Shown: positions 25,176 to 33,375 of the stretch, piece by piece
How positions within the stretch are numbered: the stretch's first letter is position 1
How the letters are laid out: each line of letters starts with the position of its first letter
Assembly (NCBI GenBank): GCA_016125215.1
Contig: WGMF01000041.1
Span: forward strand, 1 to 64,000
Origin: Phycisphaera sp.
GTDB taxonomy: Bacteria > Planctomycetota > Phycisphaerae > Phycisphaerales > Phycisphaeraceae
Length of the DNA stretch: 64,000 nucleotides
Direction: 5' to 3'
Position numbers and translations under genes: made by a program
The notes under the pieces: model-generated
Told to the model about the DNA's origin: nothing
Seen by the model: the letters and a program-made list of their open reading frames with translations, nothing else
The model's database searches: none

Positions 25176-26077
25176 GCGGCGATCTCCCTTTGCAGCTTGA
25201 GCGCCATCGGGTGATCGGGTTGCGCTTCGAGCCAGAGCGTCAGGTTGTGCCCCGCTTCATCCGTCCGGCCCTCGTGGAACTGCCTGCGGATCAGGGCGGC
25301 ACGGACATCGGGGTAGCCGGGGTATCGTTCGGCAACCCGGTCCAGCACGTCCGAGGCGTTGGGGCCGATCATGGCGTCGTCTTCGATCTTCGCAAGCACA
25401 AGCGCCAGTTGCGCGTTGTAAGGGTTGTGTCGCAGGCCACGGTGCGCCCAGCGTCGCGCATCGTCCGTGTCGTTTGCCAGGAGGGCCAGTTGCGCCTGTG
25501 CCCTGCAGATCATTTCGTGGTGATCCGCGTCGCGCAGGTTTTTGACCACGGTCGACAGGGCTTTGCGTAACAGGGCGATTGCCCACGGGTCCGCGTCAAC
25601 GCTCTGCGCCGTGACAAGCGTCGGGATCACGCCGGGGCTGATCGTCAGTTCACAAGCCAGTTGCTCGGCCTGTGCCGTGGTGACCGTCGGCAGGTTGCCC
25701 GCTTCGACGATGTCCACAAGGTTGAGCCACTGGGCCACCAGGTCGTCCTGCCCGTGTTCGTCGTGCAGACGCAGGGCGATTTTCCTTGCGCTCTGGGTCA
25801 GGTCGAGCTGCATGAGCACGATCATGTGAATGACCATGACCAGTCGATCGTCCGCCACACCCAGGCGCTGGGCCTGACGGAGCGTCGCCAGCGCGTGGTC
25901 GTGTTTCCCACGTCGTGCCAACAGGGCGGCGAGCATCACCACCGCCGTTGCGGGGCAGTGATCGGAGCGGACCCATTCACTCAGGGCCAGCTCGGCACCG
26001 GCCAGGTCGCCTTGCGTGCATTGCGCCGCAATGCGCTCCAGCCGATCGGCGTCCGGGTTGTGGCGTAGCGCCTCCAT
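25172..26077 (-). CDS. TPR-like helical-repeat protein, unknown role
   Basis: 301 residues of degenerate TPR-like helices (AMLAALLARRGKHDHALATLRQ is the clearest region). Start at 26077 is supported by AGGAGA nine bases upstream; an ATG 12 codons earlier lacks one. It is coupled to the following TPR gene by an ATGA overlap, so the pair probably forms a complex. I do not recognise a named family. Confidence 0.65.
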   Translation of the reverse strand: MEALRHNPDADRLERIAAQCTQGDLAGAELALSEWVRSDHCPATAVVMLAALLARRGKHDHALATLRQAQRLGVADDRLVMVIHMIVLMQLDLTQSARKIALRLHDEHGQDDLVAQWLNLVDIVEAGNLPTVTTAQAEQLACELTISPGVIPTLVTAQSVDADPWAIALLRKALSTVVKNLRDADHHEMICRAQAQLALLANDTDDARRWAHRGLRHNPYNAQLALVLAKIEDDAMIGPNASDVLDRVAERYPGYPDVRAALIRRQFHEGRTDEAGHNLTLWLEAQPDHPMALKLQREIAA

Positions 26078-26196
26078 GGCGCAGTGTCTCCTATGGGTTT
26101 CTGACCACGACAACTATCGGAAATCCGACGCGGGGGGATAACCCGCCTGTATCGGTCAGGTAAAACATGAGGGGCAGCCGTGTTATCGGTCGATCC

Positions 26197-26226
26197 CGTG
26201 TTGAGTACCCCAAAAGCTTCAACACG
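26197..26226. promoter_or_regulatory. Inverted repeat in divergent promoter region
   Basis: CGTGTTGA (26197-26204) and TCAACACG (26219-26226) are perfectly complementary with a 14-nt spacer. They lie between the leftward TPR operon and the rightward secreted-protein gene, so they could be an operator for either. Confidence 0.35.
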
Positions 26227-26343
26227 CCTTCGCACCGTGAACGACGATAAGGCATAATTCCCTCACCCATGCTCAACAAGCCACCAGGGCCTCTCCAGCA
26301 ACAAAACCACTTCTCGGGCGTTGGATTCCCAGGAGCGAATCTC

Positions 26344-27330
26344 ATGAACACGCATACCAACCGCAATCGTCCCTCCCTACGGACTCCCGGTTTATGGGTT
26401 GTGACCGTATTGTGTTTGTTCACCGTGGGCTGGTCCGCCCGGGCTTACGCCGACGACGAGGTGAGCCAGGAAAACGCGCTGCGTCTTTACAACATGCACT
26501 GGCGTTCCATCGCGGCGTACTTCGTCGAGCACGACGGGGCCTATACCTGCTTCCCGAACTATAAACGCGGCACCCTGAACAGCTCGGGCCAGACACAGGA
26601 CGAATACAAGAAGTCGGACACGTACGTCCACACCTACCCCGACGCCAACGGCAAAGACCAATCGGTCACACTGACCAAACCCCAGGAAGAGATCGACGCC
26701 GCGACCCGCGCGCTGCCGTCTTTCAACCCGGGGGATTACGGTTACCTCCAGAGCGCCAAGGTTGCCAAGGTGCTCGACGACCAGACGATGATCCTCAAAG
26801 ACATCAAGCTGATCGACGCATCGAAGGCCTACAAGGATTACGAAGACGACATGGACCTCGTCCGTCTGCAGGCGCATACGGGCCGGGAAACCGTCAGGCG
26901 TTCGCGTCACGACTCACGCTACCGCGCCGACGAAGTGCCCCCGATCGCCGAGACGCGCTACGCCAACAAGGAAGCCGTCGAGTGGCGTTTCGAGCAACGT
27001 CTCAAACTCATCAAAGCCCAGCGTAAAGCCGACGAAACGGTCATCGAGGTGCACGGCTTTTCCACCAAGGGCCTGCGCGAGGGACAGAATTGGCCAACCG
27101 CAACCACCGGCATCCAGATCGCCATCGTCGAGGGCAACGGCAAGGTCAACGATAGCGCCCTGGCCGTCCCCGGCTCGACCGTCGGCAGGGGCGTCACGGA
27201 AGAGCAGTTCAAGGCAATCCTGGCCGACCACAAGCTCGACCCCATCTCCTTCGGCAGGCTGCTCTACGAGATCAAGCGCCGGGACAGCGCGGGCTGGGAA
27301 CCGCTGGCCTTGGCGGCGCTCAACGGGTAA
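26344..27330 (+). CDS. Secreted protein of unknown function
   Basis: 328 residues with a signal peptide (WVVTVLCLFTVGWSARAYA, cleavage about residue 39). The mature protein is charged and mostly soluble, with SFNPGDYGYLQSAKVAKVL suggesting a beta-rich segment around a residue-90 core. Start at 26344 has AGGAGCG six bases upstream; a frame extension of 25 codons upstream lacks support. I recognise no family. It is convergent with the UroD-like gene. Confidence 0.65.
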   Translation: MNTHTNRNRPSLRTPGLWVVTVLCLFTVGWSARAYADDEVSQENALRLYNMHWRSIAAYFVEHDGAYTCFPNYKRGTLNSSGQTQDEYKKSDTYVHTYPDANGKDQSVTLTKPQEEIDAATRALPSFNPGDYGYLQSAKVAKVLDDQTMILKDIKLIDASKAYKDYEDDMDLVRLQAHTGRETVRRSRHDSRYRADEVPPIAETRYANKEAVEWRFEQRLKLIKAQRKADETVIEVHGFSTKGLREGQNWPTATTGIQIAIVEGNGKVNDSALAVPGSTVGRGVTEEQFKAILADHKLDPISFGRLLYEIKRRDSAGWEPLALAALNG

Positions 27331-27374
27331 ACCCCACCGCAACCCCTCCATGAATCCGTCGGCAGACTCGCCGG

Positions 27375-28388
27375 TCAGGCCAACGCTTTTTGTGACAGCT
27401 TGCCCGCAACCTCGGCGTATTCCCGGAAGAGCCGCAGGTACAGACGATAATTGTCGTACGACACGCCCGGCGGGGTCTGGTGGTCGCAACTGACGAGGAA
27501 CCCCCCGCGCGCCGCTGTGGGGAGCAGCCGCTCGAATTCCGCACGCATCGCGGCTTCGCCCTTGTCCATGGTCATCTTGTCGAAGTGGCCGATGTACAAC
27601 ATCCTCGGGTGTTGACCGCGCAACACGGCGATGTCCACGCCGGCCTGTCGCTCCAGGGGCAGGATGCCGTCCAGCCCCGCGCGACCGAACCAGTGCGCCG
27701 CGGTGGTGATGTCGCCGTCCGAATCGATGATCGACTTGATCCCGTACCTGCGGAGCGTGGGGATCACCATGTCGTAGTAGGGCTTCATGAACTCATCGAA
27801 TAAATCTTCGGAGAGCATCGGGCCGTTGTTGTAGCTCATGTCCTCGGCAAAGGTCATGAAGTCGGGCGTGCAGATCGAGCAGATCGACTCGATGACATTC
27901 ACATGCCACCGCGCCAGGTCGCCATTGATGCGGTGCATGAGTTGGGGTTGATCGTAGAAAGCGTAGAGATGCCTCTCGATGCCCAGGAGCTTGCGTGCGA
28001 ACCAGAAGAAGCCGTCCAGCGTGAACCAGAGCGCAACCCCGCCGTCGGCCTGCTCGTGCTTGAGTTGCACCCAGCGCTGCGCGTTGACCGCATCGGCAGG
28101 GTAGAGCGAGGGCAGGATGCGTTCGTAATCGGATTCGTTCTCGATGATGCCCGAGCCGTGACTGCGAGGTCGTGGACAACCGGGGCCGTCCGCCCTGAAC
28201 CAGTGCTGCTTGTAGACATCAAGCCCGAAGTGTCTGCAAATGTCGTAACGGTCCGTGAGTTGTGCGGGCAACCCTTCTGTGTGCCACCGTTCGACCGTCT
28301 TGTCCCACCAGCCCGCCCACTCCAACACCGGCAGGCGGTCGAACGGCTTGAACTGCATCACCGCTTGGAATCGTTCTCGGGTGTTCAT
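27375..28388 (-). CDS. Uroporphyrinogen decarboxylase (URO-D) family protein
   Basis: 337 residues opening with MNTRERFQAVMQFKPFDRLP, the family's standard beginning. TFAEDMSYNNGPMLSEDLFD and IIDSDGDITTAAHWFGRAGLDGI follow, matching the URO-D-like methyltransferase branch (MtaA/CmuA-like) rather than haem-pathway HemE. Planctomycetes carry many such paralogues; a methyl-transfer or catabolic role is an inference. It ends convergently with the secreted protein at 27330. Confidence 0.8.
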   Translation of the reverse strand: MNTRERFQAVMQFKPFDRLPVLEWAGWWDKTVERWHTEGLPAQLTDRYDICRHFGLDVYKQHWFRADGPGCPRPRSHGSGIIENESDYERILPSLYPADAVNAQRWVQLKHEQADGGVALWFTLDGFFWFARKLLGIERHLYAFYDQPQLMHRINGDLARWHVNVIESICSICTPDFMTFAEDMSYNNGPMLSEDLFDEFMKPYYDMVIPTLRRYGIKSIIDSDGDITTAAHWFGRAGLDGILPLERQAGVDIAVLRGQHPRMLYIGHFDKMTMDKGEAAMRAEFERLLPTAARGGFLVSCDHQTPPGVSYDNYRLYLRLFREYAEVAGKLSQKALA

Positions 28389-28451
28389 GGCCCGAGATGA
28401 TCTTCGGAATAGGTTGTCTTATCAACTCCCAGCCGACCTGCCAGGCCGACT

Positions 28452-29441
28452 CTACCGCCCGTGCCGCCGCGGGAGGACGAGCATCGGCAGGCCGACGAGC
28501 ACAACCCACAGCGTGGCCGGGCTGGGGATCGGTTGGTTGAGGATGCCGTCGATCCACGCCCGGTTCGACGAGATGCGCGAGACGTAGCCCGCGGTCGGGT
28601 CGGCGGGTAAGGCGACGTAGGTATTGGTGTTGGTGTCGAAGCCGCGTTCGTAGTAACCACTGCCATCATAGAGCGCCGCGTCGATAGGGTTCACGTTGTT
28701 GATTGCATCCGAAGCCGAGGCGTAGAACGGTCCAGAGGTGGCCCAGATGACGCCGGCAAGTTTCCACGTGCCGCCGTCGTTGATGAACAAACCGCCGCCC
28801 GAATCGCGGTCCGCCAGCGCGGAGGAATCCCCCTCGGCCGGCGTGGCGTTGGGGCCGTTGGCGGTCGGCGCGGTGAAGTTGATCTTCAGCACAGGCGCGT
28901 TGTTGTTGGAGCCGATGGTCAGCGTGGTGGCTTGATCGATCGAGCCTGTGCCCCATGTTTTGTTGCCTGCTGTGGGAGTGTCGTTCCACAACCAGCCGTC
29001 CTGTTGTGCCGGGTTCATGGGGTTGTTGGCCGCCGCGCCGCGTGTCACGCCGTAGCCGAAGACGACAAAATCTTTGCCCGCTTCATTGGTTTGGGCGTAG
29101 AGGGGTGCCCAACTGGAAAAGGTTTGTTGCGTCTGGAGGATGCGCAGGTCCGTGCCGGGCTGGTCGTAGATTTGCGTGACCGTGTAGGGGTTGCCGTCGT
29201 AGGTGAAGGTCTTGCCGACCGAGCCGGCGAGGTGCTTGGCGGTGAGGACATAGTTTGAACCGACGACCGTGCCGCCCCCGACACGCCACTGACCCTCGTA
29301 TGACCAACCGCTGTTGGAAAGTCCGCCCGTCGGCGCGGTGGTGTTCACGCCGTTGCTGCCGTTGTTGATGACCGCCCGAGCGGGTGGGGCCATCAAGACC
29401 AACGCCAACAGGCCGGCACAGAGGGTCGCGGTGGTTTTCAT
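28452..29441 (-). CDS. Secreted trypsin-like serine protease with PEP-CTERM-like C-terminus
   Basis: 329 residues. Signal peptide residues 1-23 (ends in APPARA). Catalytic triad as in chymotrypsin-fold proteases: His70 (VLTAKH), Asp98 (GTDLRIL) and Ser214 (DRDSGGGLF). The C-terminus is PSP, a hydrophobic helix (ATLWVVLVGLPMLVL) and PRRHGR, which is a variant of the PEP-CTERM sorting signal processed by exosortases. No exosortase gene is in the window. The start at 29441 is chosen for the signal peptide; the open frame upstream runs through REP sequence. Confidence 0.75.
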   Translation of the reverse strand: MKTTATLCAGLLALVLMAPPARAVINNGSNGVNTTAPTGGLSNSGWSYEGQWRVGGGTVVGSNYVLTAKHLAGSVGKTFTYDGNPYTVTQIYDQPGTDLRILQTQQTFSSWAPLYAQTNEAGKDFVVFGYGVTRGAAANNPMNPAQQDGWLWNDTPTAGNKTWGTGSIDQATTLTIGSNNNAPVLKINFTAPTANGPNATPAEGDSSALADRDSGGGLFINDGGTWKLAGVIWATSGPFYASASDAINNVNPIDAALYDGSGYYERGFDTNTNTYVALPADPTAGYVSRISSNRAWIDGILNQPIPSPATLWVVLVGLPMLVLPRRHGR

Positions 29442-29576
29442 GATCGAAAGGCCTTCGGAGCGTTTAATGTGCATCGGTGATTCCAGTAAACCCAAGCCGG
29501 GATCGGATACTGACACGGAACCCATAGGATACCTTCGATATGGGCGCAAGCCAATGATAATTTTACGGGTCAATGC

Positions 29577-29646
29577 GAGGCCCATGGGCACTGAAGTGCC
29601 CAAGCCTCAACCTCGGCTCCCGGGCTTGGGCACTTAAGTGCCCATG
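29577..29646. repeat. REP pair upstream of the RAYT gene
   Basis: REP1 (29577-29606) has GCCCATGGGC overlapping TGGGCACT-GA-AGTGCCCA. REP2 (29622-29646) is its inverted partner, GGCTTGGGCACTTAAGTGCC followed by CATG. Together they form a head-to-head pair (BIME-like) 66 bases before the transposase start. Confidence 0.85.
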
Positions 29647-29712
29647 TCCCCCTAACCCATGTCCCCCCCATAAGATGTTCCCCTCAATCCCGGCTCACGG
29701 TAAACTCCCCCC

Positions 29713-30330
29713 ATGCCCCGGACCCGTATCGTCTCGAATACCCCCAACGTGACCTATCAAGGCCGACACCGCTTCGAGCACTGGTACCGGGACAACCAGG
29801 TCTACTTCATCTCCGTCAAGTGCCACGACGCGGTACACGCCCTGGCCTCCGAGCGGGCCAAGGCGATCTTCTGGGAACGCTTCGAGCACTACACCGCACA
29901 GCACGGGTTTGTCCCGTGGGTCACGTCACTGCTCGATAACCACTACCACACCCTGGGCTACCTCCGACTTGGCGAATCACTCGGCCCGATGATGCGCCAC
30001 ATCCACGGCTCGACCGCCAAGCTAATTAACGACACGCTGCCCCAGCGCCTCAAGCCTTTCTGGGCGCAGAAGGTCCGGGGTGATTACTTCGACGGTTGCA
30101 TCCGAGACGAAACCCAGTGCCGACGGGCATACGTTTACACGTTACGCCAGAGCGTTCGGCACGGCATCGTGAAGGATTGGCGCACCTACCCCCACACACA
30201 CGTCCGTGTCGAGCTCGACGCCGGTGTTAAACGCGCGCTGGATCTCAAGGCGTTTCTCGAAGGCGTGCCTTACAAGCGTTACATGCAAAGCCCAAAACAA
30301 GGTCCAAAGCCCGAGGCCCATGGGCACTGA
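29713..30330 (+). CDS. REP-associated tyrosine transposase (RAYT, IS200/IS605-like Y1 family)
   Basis: 205 residues. The Y1 fold shows the metal-binding pair His77-Tyr-His79 (LLDNHYHTLGYL) and a C-terminal helix with candidate catalytic Tyr140 or Tyr142 (RRAYVYTLRQSV). RAYTs are single-copy, domesticated relatives of IS200 transposases that cut single-stranded REP hairpins. REP pairs flank this gene on both sides, and its last codons and stop lie inside the downstream REP. No second ORF or IS end is present, which fits a RAYT rather than a mobile IS. Confidence 0.85.
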   Translation: MPRTRIVSNTPNVTYQGRHRFEHWYRDNQVYFISVKCHDAVHALASERAKAIFWERFEHYTAQHGFVPWVTSLLDNHYHTLGYLRLGESLGPMMRHIHGSTAKLINDTLPQRLKPFWAQKVRGDYFDGCIRDETQCRRAYVYTLRQSVRHGIVKDWRTYPHTHVRVELDAGVKRALDLKAFLEGVPYKRYMQSPKQGPKPEAHGH

Positions 30331-30386
30331 AGTGCCCAAGCCCTGAGTTTGATCCTGCCTTGGGCATGGGTACTTCGGTGCCCATG
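30313..30386. repeat. REP pair downstream of the RAYT gene
   Basis: REP3 (30313-30342) is a 30-nt copy of REP1 in the same orientation, with every base identical over that span. REP4 (30357-30386) is an inverted, diverged copy (TGGGTACTTCGGTGCCCATG in its core). It ends eight bases before the gyrA stop region, so it may also end gyrA transcription. Confidence 0.85.
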
Positions 30387-30394
30387 TCTTCGCA

Positions 30395-33010
30395 TCACGC
30401 CTCTTCGTCCTCTTCCGCGATGCGGGCGACGCCGGCCAGCGTGTCATCGTCCTTGAGGTTGATGACGATCACGCCCTGCGTGCCGCGGCCGGTCTGGCGC
30501 ACGTCTCCCGCGTCGATGCGGACGATCATGCCCCCGGTCGAGATAAGCATCAGGTCGTCGTCGGGCGTCACCGCCAGCAGGCCCACGACGTCACCGTTCT
30601 TGTCGGTGGTGTTCATGTCCCGCCGACCTTTGCCGCCCCGGCTCTGGGCGCGGACCGAGCCGTCCTCGGAATGCACGAGATATTCATCCAGCGGCGTGCG
30701 TTTGCCAAAGCCGCCGGACGTGACGGTGAGCAGGTCGAGCTTGTCGTCCTTGAGACACCGCACCAGCCCGACGACCTCATCGTCATCAGCCAGGTCGATG
30801 CCCTTGACGCCGGTGGCGTTGCGTCCCATGGCACGGGCGTCGTCTTCGTGGAAACGGATGGCCATGCCGGACTTCGTGCCCAGGAGGATGTGGTCTTCGC
30901 CGGTGGTCCAGGTGACGCCGATGAGCGAGTCGTCCTCACGCAGGTTCAGCGCGATGATGCCGGACTTGTTGACGTTGCGGTAGTCCTTGAGCGCGGTGCG
31001 TTTGACGATGCCCTTGGCGGTGGCGAACACGAGGAAGTTCTCGCTCTTTTCAAAGTCCGTGATGGGCATGAACTCGCAGACGCGCTCGCCCTCGCGCAGG
31101 TCGATGAGATTCACAATCGCCCGTCCCCGGCTCGTGCGTGGGGCCTCGGGGATTTCGTAGACCTTGATCTTGAACACGCGCCCGGTGTTGGTGAAACACA
31201 GAAGGTCGTCGTGCGTGGAGGAGACAAACAGTTGTTGGGTAAAGTCCTCGTCCTTAAGGCTCGCGCCGATGACGCCCACACCCCCGCGACCCTGCGTGCG
31301 GTACTCGTCGACGGGCTGGCGTTTTACGTAGCCCGCGTGGGTGATGGTGACGATCACCTGCTGCTCGGGCGTCAGCGCCCCCAGGTCAAACGCCTCGACC
31401 TCGCGTTCGTCGAACCGCGTCCTGCGCTTGTCCGCAAAACGCTGCTTGAGGTGCGTGGTCTCGTCTTCGATGATCTGCTTGACGCGCTCGTCGCTGGCCA
31501 GGATCGACTCGTACTCCTCGATCTGCGACAGCAGCTTGGCGTAGTCCGCCACGAGGGTCTCGATGGCCAATCCAACGAGCTGGATCAGTTGCAGCCGACC
31601 GATCGACTCGGCCTGCACGCGCGTGAGTTTCGCATCGCCCCCGGAAGTCTGGTTCAGGAAACGCTGGGGGATCTGCGGCGCGTAAGGGTGATCCGGCGGG
31701 ATGCGGAAGCCCCTCGCGATGAGTTTCTCGATGGCCTCCTCGCGCGTCCGTGACGAGCGGATGAGCCTGATGACCTCGTCGATATCGCATACCGCGTAGA
31801 TCAACCCCTCGATCCGGTGGGCCTCCTGCTGTGCCTGCTTCAAACGGTGGGCGGTCCGCCTGCGGATCACGTCGATGCGGTGCTCGATGTAGAGCTCAAT
31901 GAGTTCCTTCAGGCTCAACGTGCGCGGCTGACCCTTCACCAGCGCGATGTTGATGATCGAGTAGGTCGATTGCAACGGCGTGAGCTGGTAGAGCTGGTTC
32001 TCGACCGTGACGGGGTCCGCCCCACGCTTGAGCTCGATCACCAGACGCATCCCGCCGCGGTTGGACGACTCGTCCACCACGTCGCTGATGTCGGGCAGGC
32101 GGTCGCTCTTTCGGCACTCGACGATCTTGCTGATGACACCATCGTTCTTGGAAACTTGATATGGCAACTCGGTAACAACGAGCAGGTCGCGGTTGCCCTT
32201 GGTTTCCTGGTGGATTTTGGCACGGACGAAGATTCGGCCACGCCCGGTGGCGTAGGCGTGCACGATGCCGGAGCGGCCACAGATCACCCCCCCCGTCGGG
32301 AAGTCCGGGCCTGGCACGATCGCCATGAGTTCGGATAAGTGGATCTCGGGCTTGTGCAGCGTGGTAATGATCGCGTCGCAGATTTCGCCGAGGTTGTGCG
32401 GCGGCATCGAACTGGCCATGCCGACGGCGATACCGGTCGAGCCGTTGACGAGCAGGTTGGGCAACCGCGCGGGGAGGTAGGCCGGCTCGTCGTATTGCTC
32501 GTCGAAGTTGGGTTGCCACTTGACGGTGTCGAGCTTGAGGTCGTCGAGCATCTCCATCGCGTGGGCGTGGAGGCGGGCCTCGGTGTAACGCATGGCCGCC
32601 GGCGGGTCGGGGTCGATCGAGCCGAAGTTGCCCTGCTTATCGATGAGCAGGTAGCGCGTCTTCCAGTCCTGCGCGAGATTGACGAGCGTGGGGTAGATCG
32701 CCTGGTCGCCGTGGGGGTGGTACTTCTTCATCGTCTCGCCCACGATGCCGGCACACTTGGAGTGCTTGCGACCGGGAGAGAGGTTCAGGTCGTTCATGGC
32801 GACGAGGATGCGACGCTGCGAGGGCTTGAGGCCGTCACGCACGTCGGGCAGCGCACGGTCGATGATCGTGCTCATCGCGTAGGTGAGATACGAATCGGAC
32901 AGCTCGCGCTCGATGGCCAGGTCGACGGCTTTACCCACGACGGGCGGGCCATCGTTCTGCGGGGCTTCGGGGACGGGTGGCACCGGGGGATTGGGGGGCG
33001 TGTTTTCCAT
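30395..33010 (-). CDS. gyrA: DNA gyrase subunit A (type IIA topoisomerase)
   Basis: 871 residues. In order: winged-helix core with catalytic Tyr142 ([10 protein letters not shown]), tower and coiled-coil gate, then a beta-pinwheel with six blade repeats ending in an acidic tail (AEEDEEA). The GyrA box that drives wrapping is QSRGGKG. In the quinolone-contact region, [10 protein letters not shown] replaces the usual GDSAVYDTIV, so the Ser and Asp/Glu that anchor fluoroquinolones are Gln103 and Pro107. The start at 33010 is chosen; the frame upstream enters a repeat. ParC is possible, but the GyrA box favours gyrase. gyrB is not adjacent. Confidence 0.9.
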   Translation of the reverse strand: MENTPPNPPVPPVPEAPQNDGPPVVGKAVDLAIERELSDSYLTYAMSTIIDRALPDVRDGLKPSQRRILVAMNDLNLSPGRKHSKCAGIVGETMKKYHPHGDQAIYPTLVNLAQDWKTRYLLIDKQGNFGSIDPDPPAAMRYTEARLHAHAMEMLDDLKLDTVKWQPNFDEQYDEPAYLPARLPNLLVNGSTGIAVGMASSMPPHNLGEICDAIITTLHKPEIHLSELMAIVPGPDFPTGGVICGRSGIVHAYATGRGRIFVRAKIHQETKGNRDLLVVTELPYQVSKNDGVISKIVECRKSDRLPDISDVVDESSNRGGMRLVIELKRGADPVTVENQLYQLTPLQSTYSIINIALVKGQPRTLSLKELIELYIEHRIDVIRRRTAHRLKQAQQEAHRIEGLIYAVCDIDEVIRLIRSSRTREEAIEKLIARGFRIPPDHPYAPQIPQRFLNQTSGGDAKLTRVQAESIGRLQLIQLVGLAIETLVADYAKLLSQIEEYESILASDERVKQIIEDETTHLKQRFADKRRTRFDEREVEAFDLGALTPEQQVIVTITHAGYVKRQPVDEYRTQGRGGVGVIGASLKDEDFTQQLFVSSTHDDLLCFTNTGRVFKIKVYEIPEAPRTSRGRAIVNLIDLREGERVCEFMPITDFEKSENFLVFATAKGIVKRTALKDYRNVNKSGIIALNLREDDSLIGVTWTTGEDHILLGTKSGMAIRFHEDDARAMGRNATGVKGIDLADDDEVVGLVRCLKDDKLDLLTVTSGGFGKRTPLDEYLVHSEDGSVRAQSRGGKGRRDMNTTDKNGDVVGLLAVTPDDDLMLISTGGMIVRIDAGDVRQTGRGTQGVIVINLKDDDTLAGVARIAEEDEEA

Positions 33011-33375
33011 GAAATGGAGTGTTCCGGGGTTGTGTGCGGTCATCCCCGGATGAGCGGTGAAGCCCAGCTTTGGGGAAAAGAAAATTATAGCTTTTTTCGG
33101 GGTGGTTTGCGCGCTGTCGTGGCCGGTTTCCACAGGTGAAATAGGGCTAAAATTGCGGCGAATCATCGCGGCAATTCAGGGCGTATTCACCACAGAGGAC
33201 ACAGAGAAGAACCGATGCGAGGGAAAACCGCAGATGACACAGATTTTGCAGATACGTTCCGGAATGATTGCCGCAGAGAACGCAGAGAACGCAGAGCGCG
33301 ATCAAATACAACAACCAGGCTTTGCCTTGTCTTCTCTGCGATCTCTGCGATCTCTGCGGTGAATGATTGGATGTA
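33011..33375. other. 365-nt gap upstream of gyrA
   Basis: The segment 33011-33187 has no clear gene and should hold the gyrA promoter. 33188-33361 is filled with 9-nt-period repeats, and the end is the 3' end of the next leftward gene. Confidence 0.6.
33188..33361. repeat. 9-nt-period palindromic repeat, locus 1
   Basis: Three related units occur in series: CACAGAGGACACAGAGAA (33190-33207), CGCAGATGACACAGATTTTG (about 33229-33248) and CCGCAGAGAACGCAGAGAAC (33271-33290). Only the third has its inverted arm, at 33331-33361 (CTCTGCGATCTCTGCGATCT and GGT). Confidence 0.8.

Noticed and set aside
33011-33166. N-terminal extension of GyrA
   Set aside because: It reads into the repeat region and is not part of the topoisomerase fold; start at 33010 leaves a short normal lead.
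33188-33361. Possible CRISPR array
   Set aside because: The repeat period is 9 nt without unique spacers, the arms are inverted, and no cas gene is present.
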